Shown: positions 9,028 to 18,047 of the stretch, piece by piece
How the letters are laid out: each line of letters begins with the position of its first letter
Numbering within the stretch: the first letter of the stretch is position 1
Assembly: GCA_963834685.1 (NCBI GenBank)
Contig: CAWICW010000024.1
Span: 1 to 64,000 of the forward strand
DNA: 64,000 nucleotides
Direction: 5' to 3'
Source: Palsa-504 sp963834685
Lineage (GTDB): Bacteria; Actinomycetota; Actinomycetes; Streptosporangiales; Streptosporangiaceae
The notes under the pieces: model-generated
The model's input: the letters and a program-made list of their open reading frames with translations, nothing else
Told to the model about the DNA's origin: nothing
Databases searched by the model: none
Translations under genes and position numbers: made by a program

Positions 9028-9825
9028 TCAGCCGGGGCTGACCGCACCGCCGAGGTAGAGGGCACCGATCTCGGGGTTCTCCAGAACCTCACGCCCGGTC
9101 CCGGACAGCCGCACGCGGCCGTTCTCCATGACCACGCCGTGGTTGGACAGCCGCAGTCCGGCGCGCGCGTTCTGCTCCACGAGCAGCATCGTGGTGCCCG
9201 CCGCGTTCATCTGCCTGATCGCGTCGAACACGGTCCGCAGGATCTTCGGCGCCAGGCCCATCGACGGCTCGTCGAGCAGCAGCAGCCGAGGCTCGAGCAT
9301 CAGCGCGCGGGCGAACTCGACCAGCCGCTGCTGACCGCCGGACAGGCTGCCGGCCTTCTGCCCGGCCCACCCGGCGATCTGGGGGAACAGCTCGAAGACG
9401 GCCGCGAGCCTGCGCGCGGTCAACGCCCGGTCGGACAGGATGTAGCCGCCGAGCTCGACGTTCTCGCGGACGGTCATGTCGCGGAACAGGCTGTGGTTCT
9501 GCGGCACCTGCACCACGCCCAGCTGGAGGACCTGGCGCGGCGACCGGCCGGCGAGATCTTGGCCGTCTAGCACCATCGACCCCAGCCGCGGCCGCAGCAG
9601 CCCGCTGATCGTCGCCATCAACGTGGACTTTCCCGCGCCGTTAGGGCCCACGACGCAGGTGATCCCGCCCTCGGGCACCTCCAGGGACACCCCCCGTAGC
9701 ACGTCCCCGCCGCCGTACCCCGCCACCAGGCCGTCAATCTTTAGTACCGAACGGTCCGTGGTGCTTGTCCCCGGTCCCTGCGTCGGTCCGGTAGCAGGCG
9801 CCGGGCTACTGGCTGGCACCGTCAT
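9028..9825 (-). CDS. livF: Branched-chain amino acid-type ABC transporter ATPase LivF
   Basis: This 265-residue ATPase has Walker A GPNGAGKST (residues 60-68), the ABC signature LSGGQQRL, Walker B LLLLDEPSMGLAP and the switch stretch LLVEQNAR, which is characteristic of LivF. It would pair with LivG to power the LivHM permease at the inner face of the membrane. The first 25 residues are a Pro/Thr/Ser-rich extension. The start overlaps the livG end by 20 bases, implying translational coupling. It is the last gene of the operon. The transported compound is not determined by the ATPase. Confidence 0.92.
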   Translation of the reverse strand: MTVPASSPAPATGPTQGPGTSTTDRSVLKIDGLVAGYGGGDVLRGVSLEVPEGGITCVVGPNGAGKSTLMATISGLLRPRLGSMVLDGQDLAGRSPRQVLQLGVVQVPQNHSLFRDMTVRENVELGGYILSDRALTARRLAAVFELFPQIAGWAGQKAGSLSGGQQRLVEFARALMLEPRLLLLDEPSMGLAPKILRTVFDAIRQMNAAGTTMLLVEQNARAGLRLSNHGVVMENGRVRLSGTGREVLENPEIGALYLGGAVSPG

Positions 9826-10573
9826 CTGCCTCTCCTGAGTCGTCCTCGGCGTCCTCGATGTCCTCGATGTCCTCGCCGAGGTAGGCGTCGAGAACCCGGC
9901 GGTCGGTGCGGACGATATCTGGCGGTCCGGCGGCTACCACGGTGCCCGAGTCGAGCACGGTGACCTGGTGGCACAGCCCCATCACGAACTCCATGTTGTG
10001 CTCGACGATGAGGAAGGTCTTGCCTGCCGCGTTCAGCTCACGGATGCGGGCCACGATGTGATTCACCAGCGACAGGTTGACGCCGCCGGCCGGCTCGTCG
10101 AGCAGGATGATGGCCGGGTCCGCGACCAGCACGTAGGCGAGCTCGAGCAGCTTGCGCTGGCCGTAGGACAGCGTTCCGGCCAGCGAGGCGTGATAGCCCG
10201 CGATGCCGACGAACTCGAGCTGCTCTATCGCTCGCTTGCGCGCTCCGGTCCGGTGGTGCTGGGAGGCGACCAGCATGTTCTCCATCACGGTGAGGCTGGG
10301 GAAGATCCTGGTCAGCTGGAAGGTCCGGCCGATGCCCAGCGCGAACACCTTGTCCGGGGCGATGTTGGTGATCCGCCGGTCGGCCAGGTACACCTCGCCG
10401 CCGTCGGCCTTGGCGTAACCCGTGATGACGTTGAACAGGGTGGTCTTGCCGGATCCGTTCGGGCCGATCAGCCCGGTCACCGTACCCTCGTCGACCTCGA
10501 TCGTGCACGTGTCCAGGGCTCGGACGCCACCGTAGGACTTGTGCAAGCCTTCGGTTCGCAGCAGGACGCTCAC
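9806..10573 (-). CDS. livG: Branched-chain amino acid-type ABC transporter ATPase LivG
   Basis: This 255-residue ATPase has Walker A GPNGSGKTT (37-45), signature LSYGQRKLLELA, Walker B IILLDEPAGGVN and the switch LIVEHNMEFV typical of LivG. The family residues RTFQLTRIF after the Q-loop are present. The C-terminus is an unusual acidic tail built on EDIEDIEDAEDD, absent from most LivG proteins and likely disordered. It overlaps livM by four bases (ATGA type) and livF by 20, so livM, livG and livF are tightly coupled. Confidence 0.92.
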   Translation of the reverse strand: MSVLLRTEGLHKSYGGVRALDTCTIEVDEGTVTGLIGPNGSGKTTLFNVITGYAKADGGEVYLADRRITNIAPDKVFALGIGRTFQLTRIFPSLTVMENMLVASQHHRTGARKRAIEQLEFVGIAGYHASLAGTLSYGQRKLLELAYVLVADPAIILLDEPAGGVNLSLVNHIVARIRELNAAGKTFLIVEHNMEFVMGLCHQVTVLDSGTVVAAGPPDIVRTDRRVLDAYLGEDIEDIEDAEDDSGEADDGASQ

Positions 10574-11649
10574 CGCTGCGCCTCCCGCACGGGCGCCGGA
10601 TCAGGTGCCTGCGGCGGCACCGCGGGCACCGCGGCCGGGATGGCCGCGCGGCCCCTGGTCCTCAGGCGGCGGATGTACTCGCCGCCGGTCGGAATGATGC
10701 CCCGCGGCATGAGCAGCACCGCTACCAGGAACAGCGAGCCGAGCAGGATCTCGCTGATGTAGCCGTTGGTGTTGGCCGTCAGGTAGAGCTGGCCCGGCTC
10801 GATGATGAGCGCGCCCAGGACCGGCCCGGAGACGGTGCCAAGGCCGCCGAGGAACGCCATCAGCACCACGGACAGGTCAAACAGCGGGTCAAAGCCGGAG
10901 GGCGGCTGGACCTGGGCGAGGTAGAAGAACCAGACGCCGCCCACCAGGCCGGTCACCGCGCCCGACAACACGAACGCGGACAGCTTGACCCGCATCGCGC
11001 GTACGCCGAGACCGCGGGCCCGGTCCTCGTCGTCCCTGATCGCCCGGAGTTGCAGGCCGAACCGGGATCGGCGGATCAGCCAGGACAGCGCGATCGCCCC
11101 TACCGCGCAGCCCAGCGCGATGTAGTAGAAGGGGTTGTTGTAGGTCTGCGCCGCCCAGGGCAGGAACGGCGCGTCCAGGCCGGTGGTGCCGCCGGTGAAG
11201 GCGAAGTTGTAGGCCATCAGCTGGAAGATGAAGAACACCGCGATCGTGATCACGATGAAGGTGTGCCGCCTGACCCGCAGCGCGATCAGGCCGAACGGCA
11301 CCGCGATCAGCGCCCCGACCGCCGCCGACAGCGGCAGCAGGGCGAACACGCCGATCCCGGTGACGTGCCAGTCCCGGGCCGCGATGCCGAGGGCGTAGGC
11401 GCCGCTGCCGAAGAACACGGCGTTGCCCAGCGATATGTAGCCGGAGAACCCGGAGAAGAAATTCCAGGCCGATGCGACCGCGACGAAAATCAGCGCGAAC
11501 ACGCCGTAGTTCGTGATCACCGGGTTGGGGAAGAGCACCGGGAAGGCCAGCGCGCCGGCGAGCAGGACGACTACGCCGACCAGGCGCAGGCCCGTCAGCC
11601 CGCCGAACCGGCTCAGGACCTTCGGGCTGGCGATTTGGTCTTCGCTCAC
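10570..11649 (-). CDS. livM: Branched-chain amino acid-type ABC transporter permease LivM
   Basis: This 359-residue polytopic membrane protein has about nine to ten hydrophobic segments and the LivM permease signature: a stretch SGYISLGNAVFFGSGAYALG early and GLGTVSGPVLGALIIEPG near the end, the cytoplasmic loop that contacts the ATPases. The C-terminal 40 residues are Pro/Ala-rich and cytoplasmic. It lies 103 bp after livH. That gap carries a short CTTCGTCGCTC tandem repeat and no separate gene. Confidence 0.92.
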   Translation of the reverse strand: MSEDQIASPKVLSRFGGLTGLRLVGVVVLLAGALAFPVLFPNPVITNYGVFALIFVAVASAWNFFSGFSGYISLGNAVFFGSGAYALGIAARDWHVTGIGVFALLPLSAAVGALIAVPFGLIALRVRRHTFIVITIAVFFIFQLMAYNFAFTGGTTGLDAPFLPWAAQTYNNPFYYIALGCAVGAIALSWLIRRSRFGLQLRAIRDDEDRARGLGVRAMRVKLSAFVLSGAVTGLVGGVWFFYLAQVQPPSGFDPLFDLSVVLMAFLGGLGTVSGPVLGALIIEPGQLYLTANTNGYISEILLGSLFLVAVLLMPRGIIPTGGEYIRRLRTRGRAAIPAAVPAVPPQAPDPAPVREAQR

Positions 11650-11752
11650 TGTGTTCCCCCGCTCGCCTCCGGGGCGCTCTTAAGGTGCCGTCTTCCTTCG
11701 TCGCTCCTTCGTCGCTCCTCAGTCCAGGCGGCACCGCGCCCCTTTGGCTCGC

Positions 11753-12631
11753 TCACTGTGCCCGTACCGCCTTGCGGCCGAAGAAACCAGTCGGGCGGAT
11801 CAGCAAAACGAGCACCAGAGCCGCATAGAAGACCACGATCGCCCATTCTGGCTGCCAGATGTCCACGAGCGACTCAAGGGTGATCATGAAGACGGACGCG
11901 ACGAGGGCACCGCCGATGCTGCCCAGGCCGCCGAGGATGATGATCGCGAGCAGCCGCGAGATCAGGTCGTAGCCGCTGTTGGGGTTGAAGCTGTTGGTCG
12001 CCCCGTACACCATGCCCCCGGCGGCGGTCACGGCGACGCCGATGCCGAAGGTGATGGCGGCGACGCGGCTGATATTGATGCCCACCAGCCGCGCCGCCGT
12101 CTCGTCCTGCATCGTCGCGCGCACGCTACGGCCGAACCCCGTCCGGTACAGCAACGCGTACAGGGCCACCACCAGCACCACGGCGAGCGCGAAGCCGAAC
12201 AGGTAGATGTAGGGCAGGTAGAACCCGAACACATGAACGCTCGACGTCACGTACCAGGCGTTCAGCTGACGGTCGTCGGCCCCGAAGGTCTGGTACAGGA
12301 TCCCCTCGATGATCAGCGCGACCGCGTAGCTGACCAGCAGCGTCATCGACGTTCGCTCCCGGCCGCGCAGCGGCCGGATGAACGCCCACTCGATGACGAC
12401 CCCGATCACGAACATGGCGGGCACGGTGATCAGCAACCCGAGGAACAGGTCGAGGTTCAGCCGTGCCGCCAGTTCGTAGCTGAGGTAGGCGCCCAGGATG
12501 ACCATGACGCCCTGGGCGATGTTGATGATGTCGAGCACGCCGAAGATCAGCGTCAGGCCGACCGCCATCAGGGCATAAACCCCGCCGACCAGGATCCCGT
12601 CGACGATGGCCTGATAGATCTCGCGTGCCAC
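11753..12631 (-). CDS. livH: Branched-chain amino acid-type ABC transporter permease LivH
   Basis: This 292-residue integral membrane protein has LivH hallmarks: GGVYALMAVGLTLIFGVLDI at the N-terminus, INIAQGVMVILGAYLSY, and the ATPase-coupling loop GGLGSIGGALVAS. About eight transmembrane helices are visible. It starts 17 bp after the stop of the substrate-binding protein gene, in operon order. With LivM it would form the membrane channel. The family moves hydrophobic amino acids, amides, urea or related small molecules, so the ligand is open. Confidence 0.92.
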   Translation of the reverse strand: MAREIYQAIVDGILVGGVYALMAVGLTLIFGVLDIINIAQGVMVILGAYLSYELAARLNLDLFLGLLITVPAMFVIGVVIEWAFIRPLRGRERTSMTLLVSYAVALIIEGILYQTFGADDRQLNAWYVTSSVHVFGFYLPYIYLFGFALAVVLVVALYALLYRTGFGRSVRATMQDETAARLVGINISRVAAITFGIGVAVTAAGGMVYGATNSFNPNSGYDLISRLLAIIILGGLGSIGGALVASVFMITLESLVDIWQPEWAIVVFYAALVLVLLIRPTGFFGRKAVRAQ

Positions 12632-12648
12632 TCACTCTCTCCTCGGGG

Positions 12649-13950
12649 TCAGCCGGTCCAGGGCGGCTTCGGGTTGATGATCGCCACCGATCCGGCCTCG
12701 CCGACCGGGAGGACCTGGTTGAACGCGTTGCCGCCGTCCTGCCACTGGGAGACGAACGCCGCGGCCGCGCTGTTCTCGCCCAGCGTGTCGAACTTCACCG
12801 GACCCTGCACGCTGGTGAGCGTGACGCCGCTGTGCAGGTAGGCGATGATCTTGGCGTTGTCGGTGCCGCCGGTCGCGGTGACCGCCTGGTCCATGACCTC
12901 GCCCACGGAGTAGGCCTCCGCGACGTCGGCGCTGACGTCCGACGCGTTGCCGCCGTACTTGGCCACGTACGCCTGCACCATGGCCTGGCTCGACGCGTTG
13001 GCGTAGGTCGGGTACCAGCCGTTGGGCACCATCATCCCGACCGCGTTGCCCTTGCCCACCGCGGAGATGAAAGCCGAGCCCTGGTCGGGGCCGGCCGCCG
13101 CGATGAACAGCTTCGGCGTGTAGTGCTGCTGCTCGAAGGCCTGCATGAAGGCCGACACGGTCGGCACGTCGGTGGACCCGAGTACGACGATCTGCGCGCC
13201 GGAGGCGGCCACCTGGTCGGCCGGCGCCTTGTAGTCCGCGGCCTCCTCGGGGAAGATCTTGGAGTACACGGTCTTGACCCCGAGACTCTGCAGCATCGTC
13301 TGGACGACCTGGACCGGCGGGACGGCGAACGGGTCGTCGGCCATCGGGTAAGCGGCGGTCTTCGGCCGCTGGCTGGGCGACAGCCCCGCGATGTAGTTGG
13401 CGAACGGGACCATCTCGTCCTTGATCGGCAGGCTGACGTCGAACACGTTGTGATCGGCCACGTTCGCCGGGCTGTTGAAGACCGCGGGCGCGCCGCCGGC
13501 CCCCTCTACGAACGCGTAGCCGTACCGGGCCGCGACGGCCTCGGACGGCGTGGTCAGCAGCGACGAGAACGGCCCGAACGCCAGGTTGACGTGATCCGTG
13601 GCGAACAGGGTCTCGTAGTTCGTGACCACCTGGGTGGGCGAGCTGGCGTCGTTGAGGATCTTGAGCACGACCTGGTGGCCCAGGAGACCGCCGTGCGCGT
13701 TCACGTCACTGGCCCACAGCTCGTAGCCCTGCTTGTAGTTCTGCCCGTCCGTGGAGAAGTCCCCGGTGAGCGATAGTGACGCGCCAATCGTGATCGGCGT
13801 GCTGGAACTCGGGCTGGAGCTAGCGCTGGTGCTCGTACTGGTGCTGCTGCTACTGCTGCTGCTGCAGGCCGCCAGAACGCTTACCGACAGCACTGCTGCT
13901 CCGCTCAGAGCGAAGGCACGCTTGGAGAGCCAGGGAAGAGTAGGTCTCAC
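12649..13950 (-). CDS. livK: Substrate-binding lipoprotein of the liv-type transporter
   Basis: Type I periplasmic-binding protein (Peripla_BP_6) of 433 residues. I place the start at GTG 13950, which has GGAGGAACCAGGC just upstream; a longer frame exists but is not needed. The signal peptide ends in the lipobox LAAC, so Cys should be lipidated and the protein anchored outside the membrane. A 25-residue Ser/Thr linker follows. The mature part begins ITIGASLSLTGDFSTDGQNY, the classic opening of amino-acid/amide binding proteins. It is preceded by a 3-hydroxyisobutyrate-dehydrogenase-like gene in the same orientation, so the ligand may be a small hydroxy or amino acid (inference). Confidence 0.9.
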   Translation of the reverse strand: MRPTLPWLSKRAFALSGAAVLSVSVLAACSSSSSSSTSTSTSASSSPSSSTPITIGASLSLTGDFSTDGQNYKQGYELWASDVNAHGGLLGHQVVLKILNDASSPTQVVTNYETLFATDHVNLAFGPFSSLLTTPSEAVAARYGYAFVEGAGGAPAVFNSPANVADHNVFDVSLPIKDEMVPFANYIAGLSPSQRPKTAAYPMADDPFAVPPVQVVQTMLQSLGVKTVYSKIFPEEAADYKAPADQVAASGAQIVVLGSTDVPTVSAFMQAFEQQHYTPKLFIAAAGPDQGSAFISAVGKGNAVGMMVPNGWYPTYANASSQAMVQAYVAKYGGNASDVSADVAEAYSVGEVMDQAVTATGGTDNAKIIAYLHSGVTLTSVQGPVKFDTLGENSAAAAFVSQWQDGGNAFNQVLPVGEAGSVAIINPKPPWTG

Positions 13951-13999
13951 GCCTGGTTCCTCCTTCCTCCATGTTCCGTCATTCGGGTTGATGTCTGCG

Positions 14000-14947
14000 T
14001 TATTCGGTGACGTCGAGCCCGTCGGGCACTTCCGCGTGTTCGCTGACGAGTGCCAGCCCGGCTGACTCCGCCTGCTGCTGCAGGAGCGCAGCGAAGTCGG
14101 CATCGCCGTATCCACGTCCGACCAGGCCCTGGATGAGCTGATGGACGATCGCGGCCACCGGCATCGGCACCTCGTGTTCGCGCGCTGCGGCAAGACCAAG
14201 GTCGAAGTCCTTTCGCAGCAACGTGGCAGTGAACGTGGGCTCGAAGTCCAGGTTCACGTATGCAGGCGTCTTATATCCAGTGAACAGCGAACCCATCACA
14301 CTCTTGTTAAGGCAGGCGAGGAACGCCTGCCGGCTGATGCCGCTCTTTTCTGCCAAAACCGTTATCTCGGCCAGCGATTGTGCCACCACGCCGAGGAACA
14401 GGTTGTGGCACAGCTTAACCGTCCTGGCGACCTCACCCTCCCCGACGTAGGTCACGCCGCGGCCGAGCATGGTCAGGTACGGCTCTGTCATGACGAACGC
14501 GTCCCGGGGTCCGGAGACCGCGGCCGTCATCTTTCCGGCCCGCACCACCTTGGGGTTTCCCATCACCGGCGCGGCGAGCAAGGCGGTACCCCGGTCGGCG
14601 ATCTCAGCCCGGACCCGAGCGGAGGCCTCGGCCGACACCGTTGAGCAATCGACCAGCACCCGGGGCGCGGCTCCGTTAGCGCCGGACATCAGCCCGTCCC
14701 GGCCGAGTACCGCGGAGACCAGATCATCCGATGACCCGACGGTAATGAACACGATGTCTCTGGCGGCGAGTTCCGCAGCGGTACCGACAGGCTTGGCGCC
14801 CAGGCGTACCAGCGGCTCCGCCTTAGCCGGCGAGCGGTTATAGATAGCAAGATCACAGCCGGCCCCGAGCAGCCGGCGAGCCATCTCCACACCCATGCGC
14901 CCGGTACCCAGCCAGCCGAGCCGGTGCGCATTCTCGTGTCCGACCAT
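14000..14947 (-). CDS. NAD(P)-dependent beta-hydroxyacid dehydrogenase (HIBADH family)
   Basis: A 315-residue enzyme with the N-terminal Rossmann dinucleotide motif GWLGTGRMGVEMA, the conserved VDCSTVS segment and the catalytic Lys in TVKLCHNLFL. These are features of 3-hydroxyisobutyrate, tartronate-semialdehyde and related beta-hydroxyacid dehydrogenases. Start ATG 14947 follows GGGAGGG. It is the first gene of the transporter operon, 49 bp ahead of livK. Enzyme and transporter are therefore probably induced together by the transported compound. A LacI-type operator candidate lies 29-38 bp upstream. The precise substrate is not predictable. Confidence 0.85.
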   Translation of the reverse strand: MVGHENAHRLGWLGTGRMGVEMARRLLGAGCDLAIYNRSPAKAEPLVRLGAKPVGTAAELAARDIVFITVGSSDDLVSAVLGRDGLMSGANGAAPRVLVDCSTVSAEASARVRAEIADRGTALLAAPVMGNPKVVRAGKMTAAVSGPRDAFVMTEPYLTMLGRGVTYVGEGEVARTVKLCHNLFLGVVAQSLAEITVLAEKSGISRQAFLACLNKSVMGSLFTGYKTPAYVNLDFEPTFTATLLRKDFDLGLAAAREHEVPMPVAAIVHQLIQGLVGRGYGDADFAALLQQQAESAGLALVSEHAEVPDGLDVTE

Positions 14948-14975
14948 GCCGCCAGATCCCTCCCGCCTCTGGTAA

Positions 14976-14985
14976 CAATCGTTTG
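14976..14985. promoter_or_regulatory. Candidate LacI-family operator upstream of the transporter operon
   Basis: CAATCGTTTG is a near-palindrome centred on CG, the form of LacI/GalR-family half-site pairs. It sits just ahead of the dehydrogenase start, and a LacI-family gene lies next upstream. The remainder of the 320-bp gap (14948-15267) has further TACCAAA repeats at about 15041-15058 and no gene. Confidence 0.45.
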
Positions 14986-15267
14986 CACCTGAGACTGGCC
15001 TCGTACCGCGCCTTTTGTCAATGCCGGATGGCCAACCTGTTACCAAAGCCGTACCAAATGGTTCTCGGTCGAACTGGCCACGCCATCATGCCATCTCACT
15101 GAACCAATTCACGGCTGGCTAATGCGCGGGTATACCATGCATACCTGTTGAGACCAGCAGGGGTCGGGCCAGCGTCGGATCTCTTCCGTGAGGGGTGCTC
15201 GGTCCCGAGCATCATACAGCAATCGATTGCGTCAGCTTCGGAATCGCGTGTGCCGCCCGCGGCGGCC

Positions 15268-16398
15268 CTACCCCTGCGACGCCCCGCCGACCCGGCGAGA
15301 CGCGGCCCGGCGCAGCGGCACCGGCGCCAGATGAGCGGTCCCGCCCGCATCCGGGGCGTCGGCCTGCGCGGCGGACCCGGCGGGCGCCGCGACCGACTTG
15401 CGGACGACCAGTTCGGGCGCGAGGTAGAGGATCTTCACCGGCCCATCGCGCTCGCTGATCCGCTCGAGCAGCAGCTGGGCCGCCTCGGTACCCAGCTGAT
15501 AGTGCGGGAACCGCACGGTGGTAAGCGGCGGCCGCAGCCGGTCGATGAACGGCATGTCGTTGAAGCCGATCACCGAGATGTCGTCGGGGCACTGCAGGCC
15601 GACTTCGTCCAACGCGGCGTAGCACCCCACGGCCAGCATGTCGTTGGCCGCGGCCACCGCGGTGAAGCCGCCCTGTACGGCCAGCAGCTCGCGGGCACAG
15701 CGGGTGCCCTCCTCGACCGTGTACCGGGCGGCGTAGGCGACCAGGTCCTCGCGGACCGCTAGCCCGTGCGCCGCCATGCCCTCCCGGAACCCGCGGAGCC
15801 GGCTCACGCCGGTAGACGCCTCCTGGGGGCCCGCGATGTGTGCGATGCGGGTGTGCCCGAACCGGGCCAGGTGGCTGATGGCCATCCGAGCGCCTTGCTC
15901 GTTGTCGACCGAGACCGAGGGGAAGCTGTAGTCCTGCGAGAGCCGGTTCATCAGCACCACCGGCAGGTCGGCCGCCGCCACCTCGGCGAGCAGGCGGTCG
16001 TGCAGGGTGGCCGTGGCGAGCACGAAGCCGTCGACGTGACGGGCCCGCATCTGCTCGAAGATCAGGCGCTCCCGGCTGGCGTCGGCGTCGGTATTGCCGA
16101 TCAGGGCCACGTAGCCCGCCGCGGCGAGCTTGTCTTCCAGGCCGCGGACGATCGGCGGAAAGAGCGGGTTGTTCAGGTCCGGAATCAGCACCCCAACCGT
16201 GTGCGAGCGGCGGGTCCGCAGGCTGCGCGCAACCGGATTGGGCCGGTAGCCGAGCTTGGCGGCGGCGGCCGTCACCCGGCGAGCGGTGTCCTCGCTGACC
16301 AGGATGCGGGTTTCCGGATTGAGCGCGCGGGACGCGGTGGCCGGGTGGACACGGGCCGCGGCAGCCACATCCCGCAGGGTGGCCGGCCGCTCAGGCAT
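15268..16398 (-). CDS. LacI-family transcriptional regulator
   Basis: This 376-residue repressor has the LacI helix-turn-helix at residues 7-27 (TLRDVAAAARVHPATASRAL), the hinge helix LGYRPNPVARSLRTRRS, and a full periplasmic-binding-like sensor domain starting VGVLIPDLNNPLFP. The sensor keeps the typical GFNDMPFIDRLRPPLTTVRF segment. About 30 C-terminal residues are Ala-rich and extra. It is transcribed in the same direction as, and upstream of, the dehydrogenase/liv operon, so local control of that operon is the simplest guess. Confidence 0.92.
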   Translation of the reverse strand: MPERPATLRDVAAAARVHPATASRALNPETRILVSEDTARRVTAAAAKLGYRPNPVARSLRTRRSHTVGVLIPDLNNPLFPPIVRGLEDKLAAAGYVALIGNTDADASRERLIFEQMRARHVDGFVLATATLHDRLLAEVAAADLPVVLMNRLSQDYSFPSVSVDNEQGARMAISHLARFGHTRIAHIAGPQEASTGVSRLRGFREGMAAHGLAVREDLVAYAARYTVEEGTRCARELLAVQGGFTAVAAANDMLAVGCYAALDEVGLQCPDDISVIGFNDMPFIDRLRPPLTTVRFPHYQLGTEAAQLLLERISERDGPVKILYLAPELVVRKSVAAPAGSAAQADAPDAGGTAHLAPVPLRRAASRRVGGASQG

Positions 16399-16672
16399 GA
16401 CTCATCTTGCTCCCCCACCACGTGGCGTGGCACTTTGCCGTACGTCGTCGCACTTCGGACGCACTAACCTTATCCCGGCGACCGGCAGGTGAGCACTACC
16501 CCAATCGGTTGTTCGCCGTGGTCAGCATGGCGGTCAGCAGCAGCGCGCAAGTACGCCGCGGTGGGTCGGGACAGCCTCGGTGTGGCGTCTCTCCCACGCC
16601 TCGGTCAGCGCGCCGGGCCTGATCACCGGCGTCGCGGTGATCGGGATGCTGGTCGCGCTAAGCGGGCTGCAC

Positions 16673-16924
16673 CTAGCGGTGGGCCGAGATGATAATCACC
16701 ACGGACGACCCGCCCTTGCGGGGGCGGTCCGGGTTCGCGCTGCCAGCAACGGCCGGCCCTCCGACGGGCGACAGGACCGTCCGGGTCCAGCTGACGTGCC
16801 AGCGCGGCAGGTGGCGGCTCAGCCAGCTCGGGCCGGCATTACGGTTCCGCCTGGTCTCCGCCGTGGTCCGGGTGAGCTCCTCGCGGCGTTGCTCGACCAG
16901 GGTCTTCGCGGTTTCCGGATTCAT
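16673..16924 (-). CDS. Small conserved actinobacterial protein, unknown function
   Basis: An 83-residue protein starting at ATG 16924 behind GAGGAG (8 bp). The first 35 residues, opening MNPETAKTLVEQRREELTRT, form a charged amphipathic helix. The rest is basic and Pro/Ser-rich. Short actinobacterial proteins that start this way are often found downstream of operator-rich promoters, but no function is known to me. Two copies of CAAGATATATCTTG lie immediately upstream, so expression is probably repressed by a regulator not in this window. The 274 bp between this gene and lacI hold no convincing gene. Confidence 0.6.
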   Translation of the reverse strand: MNPETAKTLVEQRREELTRTTAETRRNRNAGPSWLSRHLPRWHVSWTRTVLSPVGGPAVAGSANPDRPRKGGSSVVIIISAHR

Positions 16925-16960
16925 GATGACGGCTCCTCGTGCTTGTCTACATCTGATGGA

Positions 16961-17001
16961 CAAGATATATCTTGATCGTAGCTTAGTCAAGATATATCTC
17001 G
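16961..17001. promoter_or_regulatory. Tandem palindromic operators (CAAGATATATCTTG)
   Basis: A perfect 14-bp palindrome CAAGATATATCTTG lies at 16961-16974 and a one-mismatch copy CAAGATATATCTCG at 16988-17001, centres 27 bp apart. They stand out sharply in otherwise G+C-rich DNA. Their place directly upstream of the 83-aa gene makes them a likely repressor site. AT-rich palindromes of this look are typical of PadR- or MarR-type regulators (inference). Confidence 0.65.
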
Positions 17002-17225
17002 AGATTTGGGCGTGTGTTGGGCTGAGTGCTCGGCGCGGGATGCTGCGTGCCGCGGGAGCTGCGGTCCGGGGCCGCCTCGGCTCAGGTCTGCGACCCTGAG
17101 ATGCGGGTCTGTGGAGTTTTACGTTCCGGGCGGCCGTCTGATTAGCGCCCTCGGGCCTGGCTCGCCTGCTTATCCGGCCCAGCCATTATGTCGAGGGGGT
17201 CTGACATTCTGGCGCCACGGCGACA

Positions 17226-17984
17226 TCAGTCTGGCGAGTCCGGGCCATCCGGGCCCGCTTCGCTGCCCCCGCCGGCCTCGCCGACGTCCGGCAGCGGGGG
17301 CAGGTCCAGTACGGGATAGCCCATCAAGACGAACTCGACCGGTATGGCGTCCGCCGGGCGAAGCTTGGGGTCCCGACGATCGCGGAAGCGGTTCTGTGGC
17401 CCGAGAAGGCGCTGGAACGCCTGATGGATCTCGGTGTAGAGCTGATCAGCCTCCTCGGCCGTCACGTACAGCCTGGTGGTCGTCGCGCCCAGGGCGTTCT
17501 CGAGCCCTGTGGGCCATCTGGTCGTCGACGTGAGGCTGTGCCGGGCCCGGCTCATCGATCGGTCCAGCCACACTTGGTCCAGGGCCTCGGCGGCCTGCGA
17601 AGCCTGCGGATCGTCTACCCGTGACCGCCAGCTCATCCTGTCGTAGGTCTGACGCCACGGCCGTTCCCGGCCCCGGCCGCCGCCGGCCTCTTCCACGAAC
17701 CCGTACTTGGCCAGGGTCCGCAGGTGAAAGGCGCAGTTCGCTGGGGACTCCCCCAGCATCACGCTGGCCTGTGTCGCCGTCAGAGTCCCGGCCTGGCCCA
17801 GGGCCTCGAGCAGCGCCCACCGCATCGGATGGGCCAGCGCCCGGATGGTCTTGGGGTCGGTCAGGTTGAGCCCGCGATCCTGATACGGGCCGCCGTCCTG
17901 CGTCGCGGGCGACGTCCCGACCTGGTCGGCGGACTCCCCCGGTTCCTGCGTCGCATCAGACGGGGGGAGCGCTTCGGAAGTCAT
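17226..17984 (-). CDS. ArsR-type winged-helix transcriptional regulator
   Basis: A 252-residue protein. After a 40-residue disordered N-terminus comes a winged helix of the HTH_20/ArsR type: TIRALAHPMRWALLEALGQAG, then TATQASVMLGESPANCAFHL as recognition helix, then a wing EEAGGGRGRERPW. The C-terminal half is helical and of unknown role, ending in a Gly/Asp-rich tail. No metal-binding cysteines are obvious, so it is probably not a metal sensor. The upstream region carries an inverted repeat built on TTTCGAAA, suggesting autoregulation. Confidence 0.85.
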   Translation of the reverse strand: MTSEALPPSDATQEPGESADQVGTSPATQDGGPYQDRGLNLTDPKTIRALAHPMRWALLEALGQAGTLTATQASVMLGESPANCAFHLRTLAKYGFVEEAGGGRGRERPWRQTYDRMSWRSRVDDPQASQAAEALDQVWLDRSMSRARHSLTSTTRWPTGLENALGATTTRLYVTAEEADQLYTEIHQAFQRLLGPQNRFRDRRDPKLRPADAIPVEFVLMGYPVLDLPPLPDVGEAGGGSEAGPDGPDSPD

Positions 17985-18035
17985 GTTTCGAAAGACTACC
18001 CTCGAAAGGGTTGTTTTGACAAGTCTCTCGAAACA
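17983..18035. promoter_or_regulatory. Inverted TTTCGAAA-type repeats upstream of the ArsR-type gene
   Basis: TGTTTCGAAAGA (17983-17994) and TCTCTCGAAACA (18024-18035) are inverted copies with one difference, with a further CTCGAAAGG between them. The block overlaps the start of the regulator and lies just downstream of the thiD stop (thiD is transcribed away from it). Binding by the neighbouring regulator is inferred. Confidence 0.45.
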
Positions 18036-18047
18036 CTTCTTCCGGGA

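Noticed and set aside
16580..16679. Hydrophobic segment in the gap upstream of lacI (LITGVAVIGMLVALSGLHLAVG)
   Set aside because: No start with a ribosome-binding site and the frame shifts into unrelated sequence; could be a transporter relic but unsupported.
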